From NCBI RefSeq assembly GCF_002563925.1, contig NZ_PDJD01000001.1:2486973-2550972 (forward strand): a stretch of 64,000 bases of DNA. Reading direction: 5' to 3'. Position 1 is the stretch's first letter; each line of letters opens with the position of its first letter. This document shows, piece by piece, positions 1-8,326 of this stretch. The notes under the pieces were generated by a model. It was not told the DNA's origin. It made no database searches and saw only the letters and a list, made by a program, of their open reading frames with translations. Position numbers and translations under genes: made by a program. The DNA is from Serinibacter salmoneus. Its GTDB lineage: Bacteria > Actinomycetota > Actinomycetes > Actinomycetales > Beutenbergiaceae.

Positions 1-583
1 GGGCGCCGCCCGCAAGCGCCGGGTTCCACAGGCGGTGCTCGGGGCCGAACACGAGGTGCTGGCCGTGGGTGGCGAACGCGCCGATGACCTCGCCGATCAC
101 CCCCGAGGTGACCGCGTCCACGCTGGCCCGGTAGTGCGGCAGGAACCGGGCCCACATCGCCTCCATCGCGAACAGGCCTGCGGAGGCTGCGGCGTCGAAC
201 ACCTCGCGCGCCTCGGCGGCGTTGCGGGTGACGGCCTTCTCGATGAGCACCGGCTTGCCTGCGCGCAGCGCGAGCAGGGCGTTGTCGCGGTGCTCGGAGT
301 GCGGGGTGGCGATGTAGATCGCGTCCAGGCTCGGGTCCGCGACGAGGTCCTCATACGAGCCGTAGGCCTGCGGGACCTGCATCTCGGCCGCGAAGGCCTG
401 CGCGCGGCCGAGGTCACGGGAGCCGATGGCCGCGATGGTGGAGGCGGTGTGGGCGGGGATGTCGGTGGCGAACTTCCGCGCGATGCCTCCTGCTCCGAGG
501 ATGCCCCACCGCAGCGCGGGCGCGGCCGCGGGGTCGGGGTAGTCGGCGGGTGTGTGCAGGAGGGCGGCGGCATCGGCGGTCAT
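1..583 (-). CDS. Gfo/Idh/MocA family NAD(P)-dependent oxidoreductase (partial)
   Basis: The gene runs off the left edge, so only the N-terminal 194 or so residues are present. The start is the ATG at 583. A Rossmann nucleotide-binding motif, GILGAGGIARKF, lies near residue 27, followed by the conserved ATPHSEH segment and an EKAV motif, a variant of the family's EKP whose Lys helps catalysis. The MEAMWARFLP stretch is typical of the dihydrodiol/sugar dehydrogenase branch of this family. Members oxidise or reduce sugars, inositols or related polyols in the cytoplasm. The substrate cannot be told from the fragment. The gene reads away from the window interior, and its upstream side holds repeat locus A1. 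Confidence 0.85.
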   Translation of the reverse strand, partial: MTADAAALLHTPADYPDPAAAPALRWGILGAGGIARKFATDIPAHTASTIAAIGSRDLGRAQAFAAEMQVPQAYGSYEDLVADPSLDAIYIATPHSEHRDNALLALRAGKPVLIEKAVTRNAAEAREVFDAAASAGLFAMEAMWARFLPHYRASVDAVTSGVIGEVIGAFATHGQHLVFGPEHRLWNPALAGGA

Positions 584-642
584 ACCCGCGAGCCTACGCC
601 GGGCGGCCGCGCCGCACCCGGCCGCGCGCCGCGCTGCGCCCG

Positions 643-808
643 CCCTCGCTCAGGGAGGTGGACCCCTCGCTCAGGGAGGAAGCACCGCTCTCCGTCGCCG
701 GCCCCTGGCGGAGTCGCCGCAGGTCAGGGGGATCTTGGGGCTGCGATTGGCGCCGCATCCACGCGTGTTCACCTCCCTGAGCGAGGGGTCTACCTCCTCT
801 AGCGAGGG
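643..808. repeat. Family A palindromic repeat, locus A1
   Basis: Two direct units with core CTCGCTCAGGGAGG (near 643-660 and 664-680, 21-bp period) are followed by the box AAGCACCGCTCTC. After roughly 90 bp come two units in the opposite orientation (771-789 and 792-808, the last degenerate). Each unit is itself nearly palindromic. Together with the sequence around it this fills the 314-bp gap between the oxidoreductase and the DUF559 gene; no other gene is seen here. The same architecture recurs at 1941-2197 and 32731-32895. Confidence 0.85.
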
Positions 809-897
809 CTGCCCCGACCTCTTCGGCGGGTCACCGGCCTCGGAGTTGTCCACAGGGCGCCAGCAGAGGTGTCGCGGTCGGCGCTAGGTTCCTGCGC

Positions 898-1950
898 ATG
901 ACACCGCTCGAGCGCATTCAGCACTTGGGAGGCGCCGCGCGCTTCTCCGAGATCGGAGCCTCTCGGTACGAACTGAACCGCCTCGTCGCACACGGCATTC
1001 TGACGCAACCGGCACGCGGTTGCTACGCGGTCCCTGGAGCGCCGGCCGACCTCGTGGCCGCGGTCCTCTCCAACACGCTCGTCTCGTGCGTGTCTGCCCT
1101 CCGCGTGTACGACAAGGAGATCCCGAGGGGCAATGCGGTCGGCCCGCACCTCTCGGCGCCACCGTCGCGGGGACACCGGGACCATCAGACAGGGGTGCGC
1201 GTGCACTACGAGCACGCCACACGACGCGGCGACCTTCGGCTCGTGTGCCTCCAGGATGCGGCAGCCCGCGCGGCACAGTGCCAGTCGTACGACTCCGCCG
1301 TTGCCATTCTGGATCGGTTGACTCACCGACACGGGCAGGAACTCCTGGACGACGTGCTCGCCCGGGTCCGCAAGAGACGCCCCGCTCGCGCGGCGGCGCT
1401 CCGACTCGACGTGGACGGTCGAGCGCGTTCGCCGATCGAGACCGCGGTGCGCCTCCACCTGCGCAGGAGCGGTTTCGCGGTTGCTGCCGCACCCGTGGTC
1501 CCCGGTGTGGGTGAGGTCGACTTCGTGGTGGAGGGTGCGCTCATTGTCGAGCTCGACGGCTTCCAGTTCCACAGTGATCGGCGAGCCTTCAAACAGGACC
1601 GACGCCGTGATCGCCAGGCTCTGCGGTACGGGTTCCCGACAATGCGGTTCGCATTCGAGGACTGCGACCCGGCACGTATCCAGCGCGAGATCACCCCGGT
1701 GTGCGAGGCGCTCCGGCTCGCTCCCGTGCGCCCGCGCCCGGATCTTCCCGGTGAGTTCCTCAGGTTCCTCCAGCACGAGCGCGAGTCGTGGACCGCACCG
1801 TCGTCGTTCGCGACGGGATGGCGTCATCTCACCGGCCTCGACGCCAGCGAAGTCCGTCGGACGATGGGGCCGATCGTCCCGTGGAGTGCGACCTCCGGGG
1901 TTCGCCCCGCGTCGGCGCTGACGGACAACGCGCCGCGAACCCCTCGCTGA
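898..1950 (+). CDS. DUF559 (Vsr-like nuclease fold) protein with AbiEi-like N-terminal winged helix, copy 1
   Basis: A 350-residue protein. The N-terminal part (about 1-60) looks like the winged-helix domain of AbiEi-type proteins (RYELNRLVAHGILTQPARGCYAV). The C-terminal half holds a DUF559 core resembling very-short-patch-repair endonucleases: D208 in GEVDFVV, E218 and D220 in IVELDG, then FHSDRRAF and a basic RRRDRQAL stretch. The predicted role is DNA binding and possibly cleavage. Biological function is not established for this family. A TAGGTT -10-like hexamer ends seven bases before the ATG, so the mRNA may be leaderless. The TGA stop lies inside a family A repeat unit, and repeat loci flank the gene on both sides. 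A second paralogue-like gene is at 40184-41092. Confidence 0.75.
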   Translation: MTPLERIQHLGGAARFSEIGASRYELNRLVAHGILTQPARGCYAVPGAPADLVAAVLSNTLVSCVSALRVYDKEIPRGNAVGPHLSAPPSRGHRDHQTGVRVHYEHATRRGDLRLVCLQDAAARAAQCQSYDSAVAILDRLTHRHGQELLDDVLARVRKRRPARAAALRLDVDGRARSPIETAVRLHLRRSGFAVAAAPVVPGVGEVDFVVEGALIVELDGFQFHSDRRAFKQDRRRDRQALRYGFPTMRFAFEDCDPARIQREITPVCEALRLAPVRPRPDLPGEFLRFLQHERESWTAPSSFATGWRHLTGLDASEVRRTMGPIVPWSATSGVRPASALTDNAPRTPR

Positions 1951-2197
1951 GGGAGGTGAACCCCTCGCTGAGGGAGGAAGCACCGCTCTCTGTTGTCCGC
2001 CCGAGCGGACGTTGTTACAGGTCAGCGGGACGCAGCAAGGCTCGCCGAGAGCCAAAGGACCAAGTCGACCTCCCTCAGCGAGGGGCCCACCTCCCACAGC
2101 GAGGCCGACGCCGGGCGCGGCGGCTCGCCCACAGCGAGGGGTCCACCGCCCACAGCGAGGCCCAGGCCGGGCGCGGCCGCTCGCCCTCAGCGAGGCG
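1941..2197. repeat. Family A palindromic repeat, locus A2
   Basis: Two direct units (1941-1958, 1962-1980) with core CTCGCTGAGGGAGG are followed by AAGCACCGCTCTC, a small hairpin (GTCCG...CGGAC, near 1995-2011) and an AGGTCAGCGGGA box that is also found in A1. From 2068 there is a run of at least five opposite-orientation units of the type CC(T)C(C)CTCAGCGAGGGG, some with CCACAGCGAGG variants. The first unit contains the stop codon of the DUF559 gene. The last inverted unit ends 16 bp short of the topA stop codon, so the element fills the whole gap between the convergent genes. Confidence 0.85.
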
Positions 2198-2213
2198 AGC
2201 CGCACCGAGCGCG

Positions 2214-5081
2214 TCAGGACTTCTTCGGAGCCGCCTTCTTCGCCGGTGCCTTCTTGGCGGGCGTCTTCTTCGCGGCGGTGCTGCGCGACCGCGAGGCCGG
2301 GCGCTTCGCCGGCCCCTTGGCGCGCTTCTCCGCCAGCAGTTCGAACCCGCGCTCCGGCGTGATCGCCTCGACCGAGTCGTCCTTACGCAGCGTGGCGTTG
2401 GTGGTGCCGTCGGTGACGTACGGACCGAACCGCCCGTCCTTGACCACCACGGGCTTCTCCGAGACCGGGTCGGTGCCGAGTTCACGCAGCGGCGCGGCGG
2501 CGGCGCGCTGCCCGCGGCGCTGCTTGGGCTGGGAGTAGATCGCCAGCGCCTGCTCCAGGGTGATGTCGAAGATCTGGTCCTCGGTCTCCAGCGATCGGGA
2601 GTCCGTGCCCTTCTTCAGGTAGGGCCCGTACCGGCCGTTCTGCGCGGTGATCTCCTCGCCCGACTCCGGGTCGGTTCCCACCACGCGCGGCAGCGTCAGC
2701 AGCCGCAGCGCCTGCTCCAGCGTGAGGGTCTCCAGGGACATCGAGGCGAACAGCGAGGAGGTCCGCGGCTTCGGCTTGGCCGGCGCCTTCTTGCGCGCCT
2801 TCGGCTTCTCACCCTCGGCGGGCGCCGTCTCCGCGGCCGCCGGCGGGTCCGGGATCACCTCGGTCACATACGGCCCGTAGCGTCCGTTCTTCGCGACGAT
2901 CTGGCGACCGGTCTCCGGGTCCTCGCCGAGCTCGATGTCGCCGTCGGAGCGCGTCTCCAGGATCTCCCGGGCCTTGGCCGGGGTGAGCTCATCGGGGGCG
3001 ACGTCGTCCGGCACCGAGGCGCGCAGCGCGCTGCCGTCCGAGCCCGCTCCCTCGAGGTAGGGCCCGTAGCGGCCCACGCGCAGCGTGATGCCGTCACCCA
3101 CGTCGATGGAGTTGATGGCGCGGGCGTCGATGTCCCCGAGGTTCTCCACCAACCGGCTGAGCCCGGCCTTCTCCACGCGGCCCAGGTCCTCCCCGGTCAC
3201 CTCGGCCACGGCCATGCCGGTCTCCTGCGAGCGGGCACCGTCGCCGTAGTAGAACCGCGTCAGCCACTCCACGCGGTCCTGGGTGCCGGCCGCGATGCGG
3301 TCCAGGTCGGATTCCATCGCGGCGGTGAAGTCGTAGTCCACGAGCGAGCCGAAGTGCTCCTCCAGCAGGCGGACCACCGAGAACGCCAGCCAGCTCGGCA
3401 CGAGCGCCTGCCCGCGCCGCAGCACGTAGCCGCGGTCCACGATCACCGAGATCGTCGCCGCGTAGGTGGAGGGGCGGCCGATGCCGCGTTCCTCAAGCGC
3501 CGCGGTGAGGGACGCCTCGGTGTAGCGCGGCGGCGGGGAGGTCTCGTGGCCGGCGGCCGTGAGGTCGCTGGAGGCGACGTCGTCGCCCTTCTCCAGGTCC
3601 GGCAGCCGGGCCTCGCCCTTGCTCGAGCCGGCTGCACCGGCGCCGTCCTCGTAGCGACCGGCGTCGCGACCCTCCTCGTACGCGGCGAGGAATCCGCGGA
3701 AGGTGATGACGGTGCCCGACGCGGTGAACTCGGCGGTGGCGCCCGGGGCGAGGTCCAGCGGGAGCGCCGCCGCCTCACCGGAGGTGACCTGCGCCGTCGT
3801 GCTCGCTCCGAGGCGGATCGACGCGGTCGACCCCTTGGCGTCGGCCATTTGGGAGGCGACGGTGCGCTTCCAGATCAACTCATACAGCTTGAACTCGTCG
3901 CCGGAAAGGGCGCCCGCCACCTGCGCGGGGGTGCGGAAGGAGTCCCCCGCGGGGCGGATCGCCTCGTGCGCCTCCTGGGCGTTCTTGGACTTGTTCGCGT
4001 ACACGCGGGGCTTCTCGGGCACGTACTCCGGGCCGTACAGGTCGGCCGCCTGCCGACGCGCCGCGGAGATCGCCTCCGCGGACAGCGTGGTGGAGTCGGT
4101 ACGCATGTAGGTGATGTAGCCGTTCTCGTACAGCGACTGCGCGGTGCGCATGGTCGCCCGGCTGTTCATCCGCAGCTTGCGGCTGGCCTCCTGCTGCAGG
4201 GTGGAGGTGGTGAACGGGGCGGCCGGACGGCGCGTGTAGGGCTTGGTGTCCACGCCCACGACGGCGAAACTCGCCTCGGTCAACGCCCCCACCAGCGCCT
4301 CGGCTGCGGTGGCATCGAGATGGGCCACCTCGCGCGACTTCAGTTGGCCGGCGTCATCGAAGTCGCGGCCGGTGGCCACCCGGCGGCCGTCCAGGGAGGC
4401 CAGGCGTGCGGTGAACGCGGTGCCCTCGGTCTCGCCGCGGCCTCCGGTGAACGTGCCGGTCACGTCCCAGTAGGTGGCACTGCGGAAGGCCATCCGCTCG
4501 CGCTCGCGCTCGACCACCAGGCGGGTGGCCACGGACTGCACGCGGCCGGCGGAGAGGCCCGGGCCGACCTTGCGCCACAGCACCGGGGAGACCTCGTAGC
4601 CGTAGAGGCGGTCCAGGATGCGGCGGGTCTCCTGCGCGTCCACCAGCCGGGTGTCGAGCTCGCGGGTGTTGGTCAGGGCGCGCTGGATGGCCTCGCGGGT
4701 GATCTCGTGGAAGACCATGCGCTTGACCGGCACCTTGGGCTTGAGGACCTCCAGGAGGTGCCAGGCAATGGCCTCGCCCTCGCGGTCCTCATCGGTGGCG
4801 AGGTAGAGCTCGTCGGCGTCCTTGAGCAGCCGCTTGAGCTCGGCGACCTTCTTCTTCTTGCCCGCGTCGACCACGTAGTACGGGTCGAACCCGTTCTCCA
4901 CATCGACCGCGAACTTCTTGTACGGCCCCTTCTTCATCTCGGCGGGCAACTCACTGGGCTGCGGCAGATCACGGATGTGGCCGACGCTCGCCTCGACCTC
5001 GTAGTCCGACCCGAGGAAGGGCGCGATGGTGCGCGCCTTGGTGGGGGACTCGACGATCACAAGCTTCTGGGACGTGGACAA
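2214..5081 (-). CDS. topA: DNA topoisomerase I (type IA)
   Basis: A 955-residue enzyme that relaxes negatively supercoiled DNA through a single-strand break. The Toprim domain starts at once (KLVIVESPTKA, later TDEDREGEAIAWHL). The gate domains carry SAGRVQSVATRLV, and the active-site tyrosine is Y325 in YMRTDST. The C-terminal third has four topoisomerase repeats marked by GRYGPY or GRFGPY motifs, followed by a Lys/Ala-rich tail (PAKKAPAKKAAPKKS). There are no zinc-finger cysteines, as usual in actinobacteria. The start chosen is TTG at 5081, because GGAAGG lies seven bases upstream and the protein then begins MSTSQKLVIVESPTK. An in-frame extension upstream has no support. It is the last gene of a minus-strand run after ku, ligD and the PAP2 gene. 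Confidence 0.97.
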   Translation of the reverse strand: MSTSQKLVIVESPTKARTIAPFLGSDYEVEASVGHIRDLPQPSELPAEMKKGPYKKFAVDVENGFDPYYVVDAGKKKKVAELKRLLKDADELYLATDEDREGEAIAWHLLEVLKPKVPVKRMVFHEITREAIQRALTNTRELDTRLVDAQETRRILDRLYGYEVSPVLWRKVGPGLSAGRVQSVATRLVVERERERMAFRSATYWDVTGTFTGGRGETEGTAFTARLASLDGRRVATGRDFDDAGQLKSREVAHLDATAAEALVGALTEASFAVVGVDTKPYTRRPAAPFTTSTLQQEASRKLRMNSRATMRTAQSLYENGYITYMRTDSTTLSAEAISAARRQAADLYGPEYVPEKPRVYANKSKNAQEAHEAIRPAGDSFRTPAQVAGALSGDEFKLYELIWKRTVASQMADAKGSTASIRLGASTTAQVTSGEAAALPLDLAPGATAEFTASGTVITFRGFLAAYEEGRDAGRYEDGAGAAGSSKGEARLPDLEKGDDVASSDLTAAGHETSPPPRYTEASLTAALEERGIGRPSTYAATISVIVDRGYVLRRGQALVPSWLAFSVVRLLEEHFGSLVDYDFTAAMESDLDRIAAGTQDRVEWLTRFYYGDGARSQETGMAVAEVTGEDLGRVEKAGLSRLVENLGDIDARAINSIDVGDGITLRVGRYGPYLEGAGSDGSALRASVPDDVAPDELTPAKAREILETRSDGDIELGEDPETGRQIVAKNGRYGPYVTEVIPDPPAAAETAPAEGEKPKARKKAPAKPKPRTSSLFASMSLETLTLEQALRLLTLPRVVGTDPESGEEITAQNGRYGPYLKKGTDSRSLETEDQIFDITLEQALAIYSQPKQRRGQRAAAAPLRELGTDPVSEKPVVVKDGRFGPYVTDGTTNATLRKDDSVEAITPERGFELLAEKRAKGPAKRPASRSRSTAAKKTPAKKAPAKKAAPKKS

Positions 5082-5217
5082 CGTGCGACCTTCCGCGCTC
5101 GGTGGGGTTGTGCGCACGGTACATCGCGACGATGGGGATCGTGCAACCGGATCGCTCCGCGCGGTGTGGACACGACGGGCACGGGCACGGCTCCCGCGCC
5201 CACCCGAGGGTGCCGTC

Positions 5218-6207
5218 TCAGCGCCGAGCGAGCAGCAACGCCCACTGCGCCAGGCAGCCCGCTCCCACGATGCCGAGGCTCGAGGAGAGGTAGGCGAGGT
5301 AGTACGTGGTCGCGGAGGCATCCGCCGGTGCCCCGGCCGCGGCGTTCGCGGCGACGAACGCCGCCACCGCCCCGATGGCCAGACCCGCCACGGCAAGCGC
5401 GCCCAGCAGCCACCCGACCACGACGCGCCCGGCTGTCCCCGGCTCACCGTCTGCCCTCGCGCCGCGGGTGGGGATCATCGCCAGCAACGACCAGGCCGTG
5501 ACGACGGCGAACGCGCCCACCACGTCGGAGGGTCGATGCCACGCCAGGGAGACGGTCGCCACGCCGGTCGCGATCATGTATCCGGCCCCGACCAGCGCGA
5601 CGGCGGGTCGCGCCACGCGCGGAGCGACCAGGAGCGCCACAGCGGCGAGCGAGGCCGCAACCGTGGTGTGCCCGGAGGGATAGGAGGCCATCCCCTTCCA
5701 CTCCTCGAGCAGTGCGGGGCGCTCGATCACGTCCTTGAGGACCTGGGTGGTCAGGTTGGCCCCGCCCACGATCACGGCGACACGGATCGCGTCGCCCCAA
5801 CGGCGCCGCACCAGAGCCACTGCCGCGCACGCAGCGGCGCCGGCCAGGAGGAAGGGGACAGAGACGAGTCCGAGCACGAACCTGGTCAGCGGTTGCACGC
5901 TCTCACGGCCCAGTTCGCTGCCGCGCAGTGCGACCTGCTCGACCCATTGCCCGGGAGTGGTGTTGACGAACACCGCGGCCAGGCCCACCACCACGGCCAT
6001 GCTCACGAGTCCACCCAGCAGGGCGAACAGCCAGCGGGTGGCCGGTGGAGTCGGGGAGAGATCGCTCACCGGAGAACCCGGCCCCCACGACGGCCCGGGA
6101 GTGCCGGGAGTGCCGGAGCCGGTAGCCGTGGGCACACCACGGTGGCCGACCGGCCCGGCGGAGCCTGGGTGGCCGGCCGACGTCGGCAGCGCGCGCGTCG
6201 AATCCAT
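5218..6207 (-). CDS. PAP2-family membrane phosphatase
   Basis: A 329-residue integral membrane protein with about eight hydrophobic segments after a Gly/Pro-rich N-terminus. It carries the PAP2 motifs: KDVIERPA (C1, KxxxxxxRP), PSGHTT (C2) and SLAWHRPSDVVGA (C3, catalytic His then Asp). Such enzymes dephosphorylate lipid phosphates such as phosphatidate or undecaprenyl diphosphate at the membrane. The usual Arg of the C3 motif (SRxxxxxHxxxD) is not in its normal place, so activity is uncertain. The ATG at 6207 has no clear ribosome-binding site; the ORF stays open upstream, but that part lacks family similarity. It sits between ligD and topA on the same strand. Confidence 0.85.
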   Translation of the reverse strand: MDSTRALPTSAGHPGSAGPVGHRGVPTATGSGTPGTPGPSWGPGSPVSDLSPTPPATRWLFALLGGLVSMAVVVGLAAVFVNTTPGQWVEQVALRGSELGRESVQPLTRFVLGLVSVPFLLAGAAACAAVALVRRRWGDAIRVAVIVGGANLTTQVLKDVIERPALLEEWKGMASYPSGHTTVAASLAAVALLVAPRVARPAVALVGAGYMIATGVATVSLAWHRPSDVVGAFAVVTAWSLLAMIPTRGARADGEPGTAGRVVVGWLLGALAVAGLAIGAVAAFVAANAAAGAPADASATTYYLAYLSSSLGIVGAGCLAQWALLLARR

Positions 6208-6319
6208 GGCGGATAACGATACGGCCACGATCCTGGAGATTCCCTGGAGACGCCCCGCGTGGTCCGGTTGTGCGCGAACTCTGCACACGATCGCCGCATG
6301 GCCTGCGCCCACCCGAGGG

Positions 6320-8323
6320 CTACGCCAGGCCGCGCCACCGGGCGGCGCGCAGCACGCCGTCGGGCGTCCAGGAGTCGAAGGTGACCTCACCGGTCACCTC
6401 GGGCCGCACCCACACCGCCACCCGGGCCTCCGGATCCGGGACCGGGGTGGTGAACGGGTTGGCATCCTCACGCAGCGGCTCCAGCAGCGCGAGCAACCGG
6501 TCCAGTTCCGCGTCAGTGAACCCGGTCCCGACCTTCCCGACATACCGCAGGTGGTCCCCCTCCCCCGCGATGCCGAGCAGCAGCGATCCGATGCCGCCCT
6601 CGCGCCGACCCTGCCCCGGCCGCCAGCCACCGACGACGACGCGCGCCTCGGCCTGGTGCTTCACCTTCACCCAGGCCGGACTGCGCCGTCCGGGCAGGTA
6701 GCGGGAGTCCAGCCGCTTGGCCATCACGCCCTCCCCGCCGACGGCGTGGCTCGCCTCGAGCGCATCGGCGAGGCTGCCGGGCAGGGCCGGGCTGGCGAGC
6801 CACCCGCCCTCGCCCTCGGGAAGGCCCTCACCGCGTGCGGGGAGGGCGGTGGGGAGGTCGAGTGCGGACAGGACCTCCGCGCGGGCGGCAAGCGGTTGGC
6901 CGGTGAGGTCCACGCCGTCGAGCTCGAGCACGTCGAAGACCACCAGGCGCAGCGGCGGCCGGGGCGGGGAGTCGCGGTGCTGCAGGGCGTGGAAGCTCAC
7001 CTGGTCGCCCGCGAGCGCCACGATCTCGGCGTCGAGCACCCCCTCGTGGGAGGCCAGCGGCTCCGGCGGCGTGAGCAGTTCGGGGAACTCGGCCCCGATC
7101 TCCCGGCCGGTGCGCGAGACCAGGCGAGCGGCGCCGTCGGGCCTCCCGGGGAGGACGACGAGGGCGCGGTAGCCGTCCCACTTGTGCTCCAGGCGCCAGC
7201 GCTGCGGGGTGATGTCGACGGCGAGGGGGTCGTAGCCGCTGGCGAGCATCGGCTCGGGGGCGCGGCGCCGGCTGGTCGGGCGGGCGGCGACCGGGGACGT
7301 GGTGCGAGCGGGGAAACCTGCAGAACCACCTCGCGGTGGCGGCACAACTGCCTCGCGAATGGTGTTCGGGGGCGGGGTGGGGGTGGGCGCGAGGGCGGCG
7401 AGGGGGTCGCCGTCCGCGGCGCGCTCCAGCACCTCCTCGATCCGCAGCTGGCCCAGGCCGCCGGCCTCGATCTCCTCCCAGGTGCGGGGCGCCGCTACCC
7501 AGGGTTCCAGTCGGCCCCGCACCGAGTAGGGCGAGACCGTGGTCTTGGCGGCGTTGTTCTGGGTGTGGTCCACGAAGACCTTGCCCTCGCGCAGGGAGCG
7601 CTTCATCTGCACGATCGCCAGCCGTGGCAGTTCGGAGGCGAGCGAGCTCGCCAGTTCGGCCGCGAACGCGCTCGCCTCGGCGGCGCCGAGGTCCTGCAGA
7701 TGCGCGTACAGGTGGATGCCCTTGCTGCCGGAGGTCACCGGCACGCAGGTCAGGCCGACGGCGGCCATCAGCTCCCGGGCCGCGAGCGCCACCTCGCAGC
7801 ACTCCCCCAGGCCTACGCCGGGTCCGGGGTCGAGGTCCACCACGAGCCGGTCGGGCCGGGTGTCCGCGCCGTCCAGCACGAAGGACTCCTCGCCCGCGCG
7901 CACCACCTCCGGAAGCCGCCACTGCGGCACGTGCAGTTCGATGCTGCCGAGCTGGGCGCACCAGGCCAGCGCCGCCTCCTCCTCCAGGAGCGGATAGGTG
8001 TTCGTGCGCTGGTGATGCACGACGGCGGCCCGCGGCACCCAGTCCGGGGTGCCGGAGTCGAGGTTCTTGGTGAAGAAGGGCTGCTGCCCCTCGGCGGTTC
8101 CGTGCGGCCAGCGCTTGCGGGTGACGATCCGCCCGTCCAGGTGCGGCAGCAGCACCGGCGCGATGCGCAGGTAGTAGTCGATCAGCTCGGCCTTGGTGGT
8201 ACCGAGCGCCCCCGGTTCGCTGCCGGGGAAGAGCACCTTGTCCGGGTTGGTCAGCCGCAGGGTGCGCTCGCCGACGCGCACGGCCTGCGCGCCCCGACCC
8301 GCCCCACCGGTGGAGCCGGCCAT
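6320..8323 (-). CDS. ligD: NHEJ DNA ligase LigD, polymerase plus ligase domains
   Basis: A 667-residue ATP-dependent ligase for non-homologous end joining with Ku. Residues about 15-300 are the LigD polymerase (primase-like) domain: DLDPGPGV, SGSKGIHLYAHL and HTQNNAAKTTVSPYSVR. Residues about 350-667 are the ligase domain: EPMLASG, adenylated Lys K381 in EHKWDGYR, VLDAEIVAL, GEGVMAKRLDSRYLPG, WVKVK, then the OB-fold. The 3'-phosphoesterase domain present in mycobacterial LigD is not seen. The Pro-rich interdomain linker contains an in-frame family B repeat at residues 322-336. Its ATG lies three bases after the ku stop, so the two are co-translated. Confidence 0.96.
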   Translation of the reverse strand: MAGSTGGAGRGAQAVRVGERTLRLTNPDKVLFPGSEPGALGTTKAELIDYYLRIAPVLLPHLDGRIVTRKRWPHGTAEGQQPFFTKNLDSGTPDWVPRAAVVHHQRTNTYPLLEEEAALAWCAQLGSIELHVPQWRLPEVVRAGEESFVLDGADTRPDRLVVDLDPGPGVGLGECCEVALAARELMAAVGLTCVPVTSGSKGIHLYAHLQDLGAAEASAFAAELASSLASELPRLAIVQMKRSLREGKVFVDHTQNNAAKTTVSPYSVRGRLEPWVAAPRTWEEIEAGGLGQLRIEEVLERAADGDPLAALAPTPTPPPNTIREAVVPPPRGGSAGFPARTTSPVAARPTSRRRAPEPMLASGYDPLAVDITPQRWRLEHKWDGYRALVVLPGRPDGAARLVSRTGREIGAEFPELLTPPEPLASHEGVLDAEIVALAGDQVSFHALQHRDSPPRPPLRLVVFDVLELDGVDLTGQPLAARAEVLSALDLPTALPARGEGLPEGEGGWLASPALPGSLADALEASHAVGGEGVMAKRLDSRYLPGRRSPAWVKVKHQAEARVVVGGWRPGQGRREGGIGSLLLGIAGEGDHLRYVGKVGTGFTDAELDRLLALLEPLREDANPFTTPVPDPEARVAVWVRPEVTGEVTFDSWTPDGVLRAARWRGLA
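7317..7360. repeat. Family B repeat inside ligD (locus B1)
   Basis: Two 22-bp units, the first an exact TGCAGAACCACCTCGCGG core and the second degenerate (GCGGCACAACTGCCTCGCG), lie in frame in the ligD linker. In the minus-strand protein they encode a REAVVPPPRGGSAGF segment. Two units total 44 bp, so the element with its flanks kept the frame. The degenerate unit resembles the middle unit at 40024-40086, which supports common origin rather than chance. Confidence 0.75.
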
Positions 8324-8326
8324 GGG

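Noticed and set aside
846-854. TTGTCCACA as part of a replication origin
   Set aside because: Only single boxes are seen near the DUF559 genes, without a DnaA-box cluster or dnaA/dnaN.
1788-5501. 1237-codon plus-strand ORF opposite topA
   Set aside because: It is the antisense of topA, Arg/Gly-rich without any domain; long antisense ORFs are expected at this GC content.
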